Below, in pieces: positions 34,222-45,952 of a stretch of DNA of 64,000 nucleotides. The position numbers and the translations under genes were made by a program. Location of the stretch: contig MU385724.1 in NCBI GenBank assembly GCA_022497155.1, positions 186,001 through 250,000 on the forward strand, written 5' to 3'. The notes under the pieces are model-generated. The model was not told the DNA's origin. It worked only from the letters and a program-made list of their open reading frames with translations, and ran no database searches. This DNA is from Whalleya microplaca (taxonomy: Eukaryota > Ascomycota > Sordariomycetes > Xylariales > Xylariaceae). Numbering within the stretch: position 1 is the first letter of the stretch; the number at the start of each line of letters is the position of its first letter.

Positions 34222-37058
34222 GGCGATGCGGAATTGGAGAACAAATCAAGTATTTGAAGGGACTTATCTGCACAAAGATGGACTACAAATCAAGCGCTGA
34301 GTTATTATTTCGGTTGAAACAACTATGAAAGAACCAAGAGGTATGTAATATAGTTTGAGAGGATGAATGTTATGTTTGACCCCTTTGCGCCTCGAGGTGA
34401 TCGTGCCAGGGGTTAAAAGACTTGGGAAGATGGTTAGCGAAGCAGAATTCGACGGGAATAATTATCGAGTATATAGGTTAGTTGGTGCTGTGCCGTAAGG
34501 GAACCTAGTACATACCTACATGCATCTGCGGCTCCAGTCGTGATGTACAGCAACATTAGGTGTCAAGGTATATATACAGAACAACTAGGTTAGGCCTAAC
34601 TGCGTTAAGTCGTTGGGATACACTACTGGTAAGTTGTATTTTATTTCATTTATACTTTGCAGATAAAATTTGCGTTTTGGACACCTTATATTCATTATAA
34701 ATAAATTGATATCCTGTATAGAATCGTCTATTTAATTCTCGCATACTTTTTTTTCCATTGTCACGTTATACCTGACATCCCGATACAACATCTACAACTA
34801 AAAACTAGACTATACCTTGAGAATGGTTTCACGTTCTACCTAGGTGTAATTCAATATTCATCTAGCATTAGCATAGAGGAAAGGACGATAAGTGAGCTCA
34901 AGGAATTGATATGCGAGACGATTGCGATTTATACAAGCGTAGACACATATGGCGCTCCATACTCCTAGAAAGTCGACGCAGACGAGAACCGTAGTTCAAG
35001 ATAACTTCTTTCATACACGCGCACTGGTGTATCCTAAGTTAGCATCATCGGGATCCTAATCTGGACTTGTATAGTCACGCCGTAACACGGCCGATATGGC
35101 GCATATCGGCCTGGAAAAGTACCTATCGATCTGAAGGTGGGTTGCTAGGTCAGCTTGCCTAATGAGCCGACCTAGAAGTGGAAAGCGTAGCTCATGCGGC
35201 TTAAGTATCAGCGCGAGACACATTGGCCCGCGACCCGAATGCTCGCCTCGTTGAAAGTGGCTGCGGAAAAGATGTCTTCGATGGACGGACGAGACCTTGC
35301 CGGTATCCGAGCGGGGTTGCGCCGAGCCGGTCGAGCGTGTCAAGAATAATAAGGACCACTGCCGAGTCGCGCTAGTCGACTACGACAAGGCCTCCGGAGT
35401 CTTGAAATTGAAGTATTGTCGCATAGACTTTCATGGTGGTTAGGTTATGCCGACCAACCTAACGGCTGGCATTGGAAGACATGTTTGACCTAGATATTTA
35501 TACTTCAAGAATTCGAGAAAAGGATGTTTCATGGCCCATATATATTACCTAGATTATTATATGGACGTGACAGCACCTTCCCAAAGATAGTGAACTGGGA
35601 TGAAAGATAAGATTATTACGTAAAGAGTATATCAACTGTCTGTGATAGGCGCTTTTTTCTCAGCATAGTATCACGGGCAGGTTCGCCTCGTGGTTGTGCA
35701 GCAGCGCATGCACCTTCTGAACTTCAGGTTGTACCTAGGTACTGCTTCCATTACGTCGAGGAATGCAACAATTGATGTCTATTGGTTGGTTGAAATAGAA
35801 CACTAGAACGATAATTGCTGACTATATCTAGTGGAAAAGGGTCTGATCGTCTATCATTAGTCGCAGTAGCGCAATGATTTTCTATAGTAAACACTGAATT
35901 TCCATGAACTGTAATCCGTACGTTCAAGTGTAGTAATGAAGTATAACATTAAAACGCCATATTCCGAAAACACTCAGACTCAAACCCGTGGTACCCAGCT
36001 GGTGCATGAGGACTATTTGGGGTCTGGGAGAGGTTTTATAGCCTCGACGAAAATAAGGATATTCATGAGTATGGACCCCGAGCATGTATGTAACTTAGTA
36101 AGTAATTAAATAACAAGGGACCTTCCACAGTGATAGAGGGTCAAACGTGCCTGCCAGCAGCAGCAGCCCCGGCAATGGGGCTGGAGAAAGTAGAAGCGTG
36201 GCTAGAAATGAGGTAAATGTGGCTGAGACGTGTAATCTGCTGTGGCGGTGCCCTTCTCTTTTTTTTGTTTTAAGATCCCTGTGGCAAATGGAATGCAACT
36301 TGTCCCAAGCAAGACAAGCAAGACCCAAGCACCAAGACATGCACCGATTCGATCCCACCGATTGATGTGAACTTTGGTTGGCGGCCTGTCAGACCTCACA
36401 AGCACCTCTCGGTTTGACTAAGTAGTTAAGCAGAAGCTTACGGATTACATACAGGACTGCTTAACCTTTGCCGTGCCATTATTTTCTTCTCCTTTTGTCC
36501 TCGCTGTCGCAACGTCTCTATCTCTTCATCTCTTCTCTTGTCTCTCTCACTTCTCTCACTTCCAGCTGCCACGCGTCAGCTCGGTCGGCGTTCGACCTGT
36601 TCTACTAGCAGTTTACACACTACACTATATTCAGCCCCGGTTATCTCTTCCTAAATTATTTAAATCGAGGGATAATTTCGGTCTCCATTAAATTGAGGCT
36701 CGGAGGGTCTTTATTGACTAGCGCCTGGTCCACTTTCTGAACTCCCGTCAGCAAGCAACCCAGCAGCCAGCCAGCCAGCCAGCCAACCAGCCAGGTCTCA
36801 GGTCGCAAGGCCGGGAAGAAAGGAGAGCAGCCAGGTTTAACAACTGATTAAAAAAAATATTGTCGAAACAGCCTCTGACCACCTGCATATCCTTGTCCAC
36901 CACTGACACTACACCCTTTCCAACATCAAGCCGACATTGGACACGATTCCGACATACCCCGATTGCTACACCTCCTGTACTCCGTACTGCTGCATTGAAG
37001 AGCCGCTAACTCACGCGACAAATCTTGCCACCATCCCATCAACCGCGGCGAGGACAGC
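34222..37058. other. Long intergenic region, AT-rich, with a GC-richer relic
   Basis: 2.8 kb without a supported gene. Within it, 35050-35430 is GC-richer and reads in short stop-broken frames, possibly a gene relic. A perfect 8-bp inverted repeat (35439-35446 with 35456-35463, 9-nt loop) follows. From about 36450 the sequence becomes pyrimidine-rich, then carries CAGC-type repeats (36761-36793), consistent with promoter and long 5' UTR of the Vps74 gene. Confidence 0.5.
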
Positions 37059-38369
37059 ATGTCATCAGCATCAGGGCTGACCAGACGTCGCGGAGGAGGC
37101 GGTGCAGCTGCCACCGACGAAGGCAGCAACGGCGCCAGCCGATCCAACTCGGCCCAGAATGTACGCGACAGCGCCCCGGAGACGAGCTACGAAAACAGCG
37201 AGAATGGCCACAAGATTGCATTCGACCCGCGCGATATCAGCGAAAGCGCCGAGAGGAGCAAACAACCGAAACTCACACTGATGGAGGAGGTCATATTGTT
37301 AGGACTTAAGGACAAGCAGGTATGGACTCCAGTAAATAAAATTAAAAAAAAAAACACGCCTAGCTGCTTTGATTATCACAATTGGAAAACACTAGTCTTG
37401 AGAATGCCGCTCCGTACTGACGATGGCCGTTGATCAGGGCTACCTTTCGTTTTGGAACGATAACATCAGCTATGCGTTACGTGGTTGCATCGTCCTCGAA
37501 TTGGCCTTCCGGGGTCGCGTGGGCATGCAGAAGGATCCCTCCAGACGGCGATTCCCCCTGGCAGACCGGATAATCGAGGTCATCGACGACACGCTCACCG
37601 GCGAAGTGCTATTAGATGAGGCATTGAAGATGATGAAGCAGAGCGAGAAAATGAGCGTCAGCTCGTGGATTGACTTGATGAGCGGTACGTTTTGACCACC
37701 CGACTTGACTATATATATCATGTTGGCTTACTCACGCTTTGTCAATTGCATACAGGCGAGACCTGGAACCTTATGAAGATCGGCTATCAACTCAAGCAAG
37801 TTCGCGAGCGGCTGTGCAAGGGCCTGGTCGATAAGGGGATCCTCCGCACGGAAAAGCGCAACTTCCTGCTCTTCGACATGGCCACCCACCCTGTTGCCGA
37901 CGGCGGCGCTAAGGACGAGATTCGGCGGCGCGTTAGGAACGTCCTGACTCAACGTACCGTCGTCTTACCGGGCTCGCAGTTCCTGCCCGAGAATCTCGAA
38001 TTCCGATACATACGAACCATCTCTATGGTCTGTGCCGCCTACGCTGCCAACGTGCTGGAGAATGCCCTGAGCACCCTGGGCCACGAGGCCCGGGAGCGCG
38101 CTTTCACGCAGACGGACGAGTTGCTTGCGGAATACTCCCAGTGGCCCTTCGGCAAGAAGGCGAGCACCACGGGCATCGGTGCCAACATTCCCCAGGTTAT
38201 TAACGAGGTGAGTTATTTGCTGTGGGAGCGGGAGCCTTGGGATACTCCTTGGACATGATCTAATCATCTTTACTTATAGGAGGTCAACAATGCCAAAGAC
38301 AAGGAACTCCAGCTCGAGGTCGTCGCCGCATGCTTGAGCGTCTTCACCCGCCTCGACTCCCTTCTATAG
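37059..38369 (+). CDS. VPS74: Vps74/GOLPH3 Golgi phosphatidylinositol-4-phosphate effector
   Basis: Four exons: 37059-37319, 37438-37684, 37756-38207, 38280-38369; 349 aa. A flexible Gly/Ser/Asn-rich N-terminus (about 75 residues) leads to the GPP34 domain: [16 protein letters not shown], then across intron 1 [17 protein letters not shown], whose Trp and Arg belong to the PI4P pocket. [19 protein letters not shown] gives the further basic residues. The C-terminus [16 protein letters not shown] is encoded by the last short exon. The protein binds PI4P on Golgi membranes and retains glycosyltransferases by contacting their tails and coatomer. All introns are GT-AG. Length and order match fungal orthologues. 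Confidence 0.96.
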
Positions 38370-39069
38370 AGTGGCCCGCTTCCACTTCACACACTTTTAC
38401 TATAAGAACGCAGCCAACCGACTTTTCCGGCGTTTCTTCTCCGTCACCCTCCCGTCGCTCTCCCCAACCGGAAAACCACCCGGACCGGTCTCCAAAAATT
38501 TCCAAATGTAGAAGGCAGGCAGGCAGGAGTATTGTTCTGGATCAGCAAGAAAGAAAGAGAGGCGAGCTTTTAACGACCATACGCCCGGGCCTCCCCCCCT
38601 TTTTTATATCCTACGGGGCAGAGAGAGACGGAGAGAGATGGGATGGGAGTATTAAAAAAAAGATGATCTGGTTGGGGGAGAGAGGGAAGGTTCTCCGAAT
38701 TGTGCTATTCGTCGGTGTATTCGAAATGGATATCCCCAGGGATGCGAAGATGTGGATAGCTATATGGGATAGCACAAGGAAAACAAGTTCACCCGTGTCA
38801 ATTTCTCAACCATGTTGTAATAGTCTAAAATCATGAATTTTTCTTGAATCCATGCCACGCCCATCCATCATCATTGCCTCTTTCTTGCCAGTGCCGCTAT
38901 TTTACTTAGATGATACGACGTGACATTGCAGTTTTCTCTCATTGACCAATAACGCCTAGCCTGCCTGTTCGTTCCTAGAGAAGCTGTATAGTGTATACCG
39001 GCACCAGGTAGCTCATGAACACCCATCCATCCGTCCATCTTTCATATAAAGACCCCCTTAGCAGTCCGC
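38370..39069. other. Convergent spacer between Vps74 and Rba50 genes
   Basis: 700 bp holding both 3' UTRs. A short GGCA repeat (about 38512-38526) and purine-rich GAGA stretches are seen; no gene. Confidence 0.55.
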
Positions 39070-40422
39070 TCACTGCGCCTTCCTCACCTGCCCCTTCCAC
39101 CCCCCCTTCTCCAACAACCAAATAGCCTCGACGGCAAACGCCCTCGCGCTGCGATGTCCCCTCCCCTCCTCCGCACCCGCCTCCTCATACAGGCTCGTCA
39201 CCACGCCCCCCTCACCAACCTGCGCCCATATCCCGCGCGGTATCTCGTCCCTTGCCCCGCCGAACTCGCCCACGCCCAGGCGGTACATCACGCGCCCGAG
39301 CGTCTGGTACGCGACGCACCGCTGTCCCGGGACGGCGCTGCGCGCCAGCCGCGCCAGCTCGGAGACCGTGTACCCGGCCGCCTCGGGCGCCTCGCCGTGG
39401 TGGTGCAGGCCGCGGGTCGCGGGGACGGCGCGCGCGATGCGCGGGGGGAGGAGGCGACCGCGGAAGTCGAAGCGCAGGGCTGAGATCGGGAGGGAGGTTT
39501 GGTGGGGGTAGTATGGGCTGTCGCGGTCCGCGGGCGAGTGCGGGGTGGGTAGGGGCGCCATCCAGGCTAGTTTGCTGGGGTCGGCGGGGAGCGAGGGGAA
39601 GTATTTGGTGTGTAGTTTGGAGAGGAAGTCGGGGTCTGAGGGGAGCAGGTCGGTTGGTTGGGGGGGGGCCGGCCAGTGTGGTTTTGGTGCTGTTGTTGTG
39701 CTGGCAGGGGGGTTGGTGGAGGGTTCGGAGGGGGAGGCGGACGTGGATATGATGTGTGGTTGTGTTGTCGTCGCGGCCTCGGGCTTGGTCTCGGGCTTGG
39801 CCTCGTATTCTTCGTCTTCGTCTGTCACTGTAGGCTGCGGTGGACGGCTCGAGACGTTGGATGTGGTTGGTTGTGCTTGGTCTTTAGGTAGTTCTGCTTC
39901 CCGAAGAGCTGTTGTACTTGGCTGTGCCGATGTATCTTCTATCCGTATCTCGGGAGGACTCTGTATAGGCTGTTTATCGGACGAGGGGTCTGAAGACGTA
40001 GTAGGTAGATCGAATATCGATGGTCCGGTCTTCTCGTCCAGGTTCGCACGCTTCAATAGCATACTCAGTAAGTTGGGATCGAGGTCACTGAACAGCTCTC
40101 GTTGGGCATCCTCGATCTCTTGTGACGACATCGACGCCAGTTTCTCCCTGTTCTCGCGATCTATCTTCTGTCTCTCGCTCTCCTCGGCCGGGGCCGGATG
40201 CGCATCGTGTCTCGGGGCTACGAGCGGCTCGTTACTCGACGTTGTGAAGACCTGAGACCTCCCCTCTTCCGGTATGATGACTTGTCGCTTTTGCTTGAAC
40301 GCTGATATGCGCGTGCGCTTCTTGTGCTCGGGGAAACCGGAGGTGGACGACTTGACCTGAGGGAAGCTGGGCGCTTTCGGCTGGCTCACCTCTTTCTCTT
40401 TGACGTCCAGAATCAGATTCAT
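39070..40422 (-). CDS. RBA50: RNA polymerase II assembly factor Rba50/RPAP1
   Basis: Single exon, 450 aa, starting at the ATG at 40422 (MNLILDVKEKEV). The N-terminal RPAP1 domain is at about residues 88-126: RENREKLASMSSQEIEDAQ, then ELFSDLDPNLLSMLLKRAN. A long Pro/Ser/Thr-rich linker follows. The C-terminal RPAP1 domain, from about residue 310, has LRFDFRGRLLPPR, a HHHGEAPEAAGYTVSELARL stretch and QRCVAYQTLGRVMYRLG. The protein helps assemble and import RNA polymerase II. Length agrees with fungal Rba50 (around 440 aa), much shorter than animal RPAP1. The 3' part is strikingly GC-rich, which produces long antisense open frames on the plus strand (39154-40255) that I regard as shadows. Confidence 0.92.
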   Translation of the reverse strand: MNLILDVKEKEVSQPKAPSFPQVKSSTSGFPEHKKRTRISAFKQKRQVIIPEEGRSQVFTTSSNEPLVAPRHDAHPAPAEESERQKIDRENREKLASMSSQEIEDAQRELFSDLDPNLLSMLLKRANLDEKTGPSIFDLPTTSSDPSSDKQPIQSPPEIRIEDTSAQPSTTALREAELPKDQAQPTTSNVSSRPPQPTVTDEDEEYEAKPETKPEAATTTQPHIISTSASPSEPSTNPPASTTTAPKPHWPAPPQPTDLLPSDPDFLSKLHTKYFPSLPADPSKLAWMAPLPTPHSPADRDSPYYPHQTSLPISALRFDFRGRLLPPRIARAVPATRGLHHHGEAPEAAGYTVSELARLARSAVPGQRCVAYQTLGRVMYRLGVGEFGGARDEIPRGIWAQVGEGGVVTSLYEEAGAEEGRGHRSARAFAVEAIWLLEKGGWKGQVRKAQ

Positions 40423-42649
40423 GATTGATGATTGATGCTGGAGCCTCAAAGATAATTTGAGAAGAAAAAAACAGTCTCAGAGTATATCTATGATGAAACT
40501 TATCAAAAACGCGTTGTTTCTGCTCTGAAGCGGGAGATCATGTTTGATCGGTTGATTATTGCTGGTGGACGAAGTACATGGAAGAAAAGAGTAACTCCAA
40601 AATACTTGCGTACGGAATATTGATGCAGCAAGCCACTCGGCCCTTCCAATTCCTCTGATTAAGAATTAGAGTTGTGGCTGGTGCAACGGAATGGCACTGC
40701 AGGGCTAGCGCGGACCCACACCAAGCTCGTGGAAATTCCAGAAAAGGCGGATAGCGCATCGGCGCTTAAGCAGCCAATCATCAAATGCCACCCGGCGCTT
40801 TATGGGTGTGGGGATCAAATTGTAACATTCGGGCTGAAACATAAACAGGTACGTACCTTCCAGGGCTGCTGCCAGGTCTCATGTGCCTCGCTAGAAAAGG
40901 TCACATCCATCAACTGGACACATCTTGTATTTAATCACTGATGCGAATTGCCCTTGAAACATGGCGTATTCTGCTTTTTCGCGAATTACGGGTATTAGAG
41001 TCAGCTCGTCCTCAATATACATTGCGCCGTTATCCGAGACATCTCAGCTTTGGGTGGCACACGATGCTATATGTGACCAAGGGGTACTAAGACTTACTAA
41101 TTGAGATGAGTTTTTAATAAGTCATTTGGACCCTTTCAAACAGTGGAAATGCATCATAAGTAGTAAGAATCAAAGATGCCAAGTTGCATATTATTGATCA
41201 AAAGCCATCTCTTCTATGCATGGAAAACAAGCACTGTCAATAAGCATTGGTCATTCTTCTGGAGCAAGGTATCTACCTACCATATCTCATACCCATTATA
41301 TCCTATCTCATATGTTAGATGACTTTCGTTTCAAATGCTGCAATTGGCAGGCTGACAGTACTAGCTTTTTAAATAGGTACAGCTTAGGTTCATCGAAAGT
41401 GTGTGTTGCCTTGTCAACTAGGCCAATGTCGCAATAAGAATATTATCCAACAGTCCTAGGTTAGATTGACATCATCTATTGCGATTATTGCGATTACGAG
41501 AATATTACCAAGAAACATGGTACTGTGTAATACTGGCACCTGAATTCCGTCAACTTGCAAGTGCAGGTACTCAGGTATTCAGGTACTGTGGCAGTTCGGC
41601 AACATGCACCCCTGTCCTTTATCTGCAGAGATGGATTGCTTGCCGATGGGGGCCCCCTGTCATTGTGGCGGCTATCTTGCGTTAACCGTCTTTGTGGGTC
41701 CCGTGCAGCGCCCATGGTGTGAAACAGACATGAAAAAAGAGGTACGTACCCCGCAGATATTCTTTTTTTCCACATCTACGGAATGGAGCGGAGAGGCTCA
41801 AGCTGCATGAAAATAGATCCCCACGCAGCCTTGCCGACTGCTCGGCTCATTCAGCACGGCCCTACCAATGTATGGTTCGGAGAAAGGTACTTGTACATAC
41901 TTCTGCCACTGCAACTGTACATGTCAACACAAGAACCCTATACTTCTCTCTATTTTGTTTATGCCTTGAAAGAGAAACTCCGCCTTGTCTACAAAGAACA
42001 TTGAAAGAACCAACATCTGCAAAGCAGTGTACTTACTTTCTAATCCTGGCGATGGCATGCATCCATTGCCATCTCCAGTTAGGTATACCTTAACCCATAC
42101 CTATAGGGTACACGCTGGCTTATCAACCTACACGTACAGCTAACTCCTATGTAGGTATGTTGTCCCTGTGACACCTATGTGTGGTCATACCTACTGGCTG
42201 TGCTACCCTGGCATGACACCCCGGGCGATCAGAAAGTCTGATAGTAGCCTCTGGTCTGTCTACCTACTAGTTACCTAGGCCGCACTAGAGCTAGTACATG
42301 CACTTTACTTGCTTTGTGCCGGGCTCGCTACTACTGTACTACGCAGTACTAGTTGGCCTGCCTATGTATGCGGTCCCGTCTCATCCTCCGGTTTGCCCTT
42401 TGGTAAAATGTTCCTATGCATTACCCCTGGTTCTTCTCTCATTATACGCATATGGTGAACACCTCTGGTCCTCTCTCTCCCCCCTTGCCCCTTCCCCCCC
42501 CCAAGGCGCGCTTCGTTCGTACTGCGTACCGGCAAAGCCAACCTAACCTTGCGCGTGCTGGAGGTGTCATATGCGTCCCCCTAGGAATTCCCCTTTTGGC
42601 CCAGTTAGGCCCCATTCGCATTCCCCCGAAGCTACATACAAAGCCTAGG

Positions 42650-42723
42650 CAGAGAGAGTAGACAGAGAGTAGACAGAGAGTAGACAGAGCCAGAGAGGGC
42701 CAGAGAGAGAGAGAGAGAGAGAG
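42650..42723. repeat. GA-rich microsatellite with 11-bp units
   Basis: About three copies of AGAGAGTAGAC are followed, after a short GCC-containing interruption, by a run of about ten GA dinucleotides. Simple-sequence repeat in the probable Hpc2 promoter region. Confidence 0.8.
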
Positions 42724-43496
42724 GCCCAGAGACCCAGAACCTGCCCGCCCCCCCCTACCCTTCCTTATGTACCCCCAATCGTCGGATGAGTCTCGCGATC
42801 TGATGCCAATGCACCGCGCCATACTATTTCCTCCTGTTCATTCACCCTGTTCATTCACTTTGGATGTTTCTCCCCTTGAAATCCTATTGTCCCCAATGAC
42901 ACCCCCCTAGCTTAGTTCCGATCTTTAATTCGTTTTTTAATCATAAAATTTCCCCCGTAACTCTCTTCTCTTCTCTTGCCAGATAGTTGGTCCACGCCCC
43001 GATTTTTCTCACGCTCACTCGGCTTGTTGGAGAATAATTCCCAATTTCAAAAAAAACGTAGCCATCCCCATCCCTCCCGCACTCAAACACAAACACACAA
43101 TTCTTTCCCTTCTCTACTACTTTTCCCACCCAACGGCGATGGGGTCCTCTACATAAATCCATCCAAACCTATCACTCCGCCGCGCCTTTTCATTCTCTTT
43201 TTTGCGTCATTTTGCGCATCGGAATCTGCTGCATCGCATCCTGGCATTCTCGAGGCCCTGTACCGCCATACCGACGACTTTTTCCTGGGACCAAGTTCGC
43301 TGAGCTGGCCCTCTCACAATCTTCGGGCAATCTCGTGAGGTTATCCAGGGCGGACTCCCAACTCCAACAACGCACCGACCGCGCGATTACAGGTCACGTT
43401 ACTCGATATACTGCACAACGCCTTCCATTCATACTCTTGGCCAATAAGCCAATAATCGGTGACGCCACAACAGGAGAAAAGCACTCACCCAAAAAG

Positions 43497-43532
43497 GTGC
43501 AATTCGTGCAATTCGTGCAATTCGTGCAATTC
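43497..43532. repeat. 9-bp tandem repeat, four perfect copies
   Basis: Unit GTGCAATTC repeated four times without mismatch, about 400 bp upstream of the Hpc2 start, probably in the leader or promoter. Confidence 0.85.
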
Positions 43533-43930
43533 GACGCATAACCTCACCTGGGTATCAAATTGGACCCACGTGCATCCGTCGCAACTTTTGTTTCTTAATT
43601 GTGCAGGTTGGACTATCCACATCCACTGAAAGGGTAGTTGCAGTCATCATATCTGCAATTAAATCAATTGCATCGCCGGTGGCCACCACTTTCAATACCA
43701 CCACCACCACCACAGCCACCCAACCTTGTCACTCAGATAAAATATAGTAATTTTATCTTGGCAACATTTCCCTTCATTTCTTCGCCAACTTTTTCTAATT
43801 AATATCATTTCACCCATCAGAGCTACTGCATTGCACATACCACAGAGAAATTGCAACATTGCGAAAATTGCAGCTAATTGCAACTAATCCCTGACTCACA
43901 ACGCCCGGAACCGTCAATAAGTCGTTCACA

Positions 43931-45952
43931 ATGGCTGCAGGTGCCGGGAAACCCCCGGCCCGGGATAGCTCTTCCCCGGAGCTATCCGATCCGCCTTCTC
44001 TCCTGTCGGTGCCGGCATCACCCAATGGATACAGCAGAGCAAGGACTGGCGGAGAGCTCGACGAGATTGTCGTCGACCCGACGACCATCAGATACGACGG
44101 AACAGGCCAGCCCATGCTGACAAAAGATGGATTACCGAGAAGGAAGCCGGGTCCGAAGCCTGGCACCAGGATCAGCAACAAGCGAAGTAGTGCCAACCCG
44201 GAAGAGGGCGAGAAGGTGAAGCGTGTTCGGAAGCCTAAGGATCCCAACGCACCGTCGACTCAGCGGAAACGAAAGGCGACATCGCTTGAGGGTGAAGGGA
44301 GTGAGCCTAAGTCGCGAGCTACCAGTGTCGGCACCGGTGGCCCGTCACGGCAGACCAAAATTACCGAAGTGGCTACCACGTTAGGTCGGCTGGAGCCAAT
44401 GCCTCAGAGGGAGCCAAAGCGTGAGGCTATTCCGGGCTCTGTGTCCAGCATTCTCAACGCCGACCCTGAGCCGCCTAAACAATACCACCACCAGCAGACG
44501 CACCAGCAATCGCATCAGTCGCCGCCTCAGCAACAACCAGCACGGCCTAGCATGCCGTCTCGGACCAGTGGGACTAATTATGACCCTATTCGGTCATCCA
44601 ACTACGACCCTATCAGAGAAACTATGGTGACCCACAGCTATTCTAGCACGATGGGATCTCCACGTGGACCTACTACTAGTACACCTACTGGCGTCGTCAA
44701 CCGCCCAAGCGCGTCGCCATCCATTGCGAGCCTCGTTGACCCTCCTGTGCCCAATATCATTTCGCCTGTCCCATCGCATACCTCCTTCGCTCAAAGCACA
44801 CAACAGCAGTCCCACTTGCCGTCCCAATCGAAGTCGCAGCCGCGCGCTCACCAGGAATCTAGCTCTATGCCCACATCTCCTAACCCCTTCCGCAAGGAAT
44901 TTGCACCGCCTCCGGCGCCGGCGCCCAAGCCGTCCGCCGCTGAGGTTAAGAAGCCTGCACCCCTTGCAACTTCTATATCTCTGTCCAATAGAGATATGTC
45001 CAAGATTGAGATTCGCCCCAGCTCAATCACCACGATCGGTGCGTCAGGTCCCAAGAAAACGCCTCCCAAGAATCACAGCACGACATCCTCGTCGCCACGA
45101 GTAAATGCTGCGAAAGACTCTCTGGCGCCCATCCCCGGCGCCTCAGAGCGTTCCATTCTAGATTTCGGCAAGGCCGAGCCTGGAAACGAGCTTGTCACGC
45201 CTTCCATCATCCTTAACATACCCCTGAATGGGGAGACCAACAAGTACGTGAATTTCATGCGCGTGGCCGAGGAACAGTATGGTTGGGATGCCCTACACCC
45301 GCGACAAGCTGAGCAAAAGGCGCGCAAGGCACGTATTGCTGCCGCATCTGCTGCTCTGGCTCAGAATGACTCGAGCCGCGAAGGGGATGAGATGTCGGAC
45401 GACGAATCAGACAACGATGATTCGAATGTCGAGATGGGTGGCACGAGTGGACCGGACAAAGCCCCCGATGGCAAGCCTGTCAAGAAGAAGAGACATTTCA
45501 AGGAAGATGAGTACGACAAGGATGACGAGTTTGTCGATGATTCAGAATTACTTTGGGAAGAACAGGCTGCGGCTAGCAAGGATGGTTTCTTCGTTTACTC
45601 CGGACCTTTGGTTCCGGAGGTCGAGAAGCCTGAAGCTGGACGGTATGTTGTACGATCTACTGTTAAGTTGACTATGCTAATGGGATCTAGTGGCGATGGT
45701 CTTCCCAAGCGAGGACGTGGCTCACGAGGCGGCCGAGGTGGCGGCCGTAGCGCAGCTACAGGCACCGGTCGGGGTCGCGGAGGTGGACCCGGCTCTCGTG
45801 GAGGCGTGGTTAGGAAACCGCGCATGACGAAGGCCGACAAAGCCCAGATGGACCGCGAGAAGGCCGAGCGCGAAGCCGCGTTCCTGAAATCGACCGGCAG
45901 CGGCTCCTACAATGTACTACACCCTGGCAGCCCGCAATTTGCGGGCTTGTAA
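43931..45952 (+). CDS. HPC2: HIR histone-chaperone subunit Hpc2 (ubinuclein family)
   Basis: Exons 43931-45642 and 45691-45952, with a 48-nt intron (GTATGT..TAG, branch-like GCTAAT); 657 aa. The intron is stop-free and its length is a multiple of three, so read-through would give 673 aa with a 16-residue insert. The long Ser/Pro/Gln-rich N-terminus is disordered, with an AT-hook-like RRKPGPKPG (about residues 74-82). The Hpc2-related domain at about 517-570 is the diagnostic part: RHFKEDEYDKDDEFVDDSE, then LLWEEQAAASKDGFFVYSGP. A Gly/Arg-rich (RGG-like) tail follows. In the nucleus this subunit binds the HIR complex, which deposits H3-H4 independently of replication. Confidence 0.94.
   Translation: MAAGAGKPPARDSSSPELSDPPSLLSVPASPNGYSRARTGGELDEIVVDPTTIRYDGTGQPMLTKDGLPRRKPGPKPGTRISNKRSSANPEEGEKVKRVRKPKDPNAPSTQRKRKATSLEGEGSEPKSRATSVGTGGPSRQTKITEVATTLGRLEPMPQREPKREAIPGSVSSILNADPEPPKQYHHQQTHQQSHQSPPQQQPARPSMPSRTSGTNYDPIRSSNYDPIRETMVTHSYSSTMGSPRGPTTSTPTGVVNRPSASPSIASLVDPPVPNIISPVPSHTSFAQSTQQQSHLPSQSKSQPRAHQESSSMPTSPNPFRKEFAPPPAPAPKPSAAEVKKPAPLATSISLSNRDMSKIEIRPSSITTIGASGPKKTPPKNHSTTSSSPRVNAAKDSLAPIPGASERSILDFGKAEPGNELVTPSIILNIPLNGETNKYVNFMRVAEEQYGWDALHPRQAEQKARKARIAAASAALAQNDSSREGDEMSDDESDNDDSNVEMGGTSGPDKAPDGKPVKKKRHFKEDEYDKDDEFVDDSELLWEEQAAASKDGFFVYSGPLVPEVEKPEAGRYVVRSTVKLTMLMGSSGDGLPKRGRGSRGGRGGGRSAATGTGRGRGGGPGSRGGVVRKPRMTKADKAQMDREKAEREAAFLKSTGSGSYNVLHPGSPQFAGL

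Larger units (their letters stand above)
40423..43930. other. 3.5-kb intergenic region and long leader of the Hpc2 gene
   Basis: No protein gene supported. 40450-42300 is mixed AT-rich sequence. 42450-43900 is strongly C/T-rich on the plus strand with GA microsatellites (42650-42723) and a 9-bp tandem repeat (43497-43532). This suggests a long promoter and 5' UTR of the Hpc2 gene, perhaps with unspliced leader introns that cannot be placed without transcripts. Confidence 0.5.

Noticed and set aside
36095..36365. Overlapping frames of 72 to 87 codons on both strands
   Set aside because: No conserved features; located in the distal promoter region of the Vps74 gene.
39154..40255. Long plus-strand open frames of up to 236 codons
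   Set aside because: They lie antisense to the Rba50 gene, whose domains are clear; the high GC and low stop density of its 3' half explain them.
42650..42723. CRISPR-like or satellite array
   Set aside because: Simple GA-rich microsatellite with no spacer structure; CRISPR arrays are not expected in a fungus.
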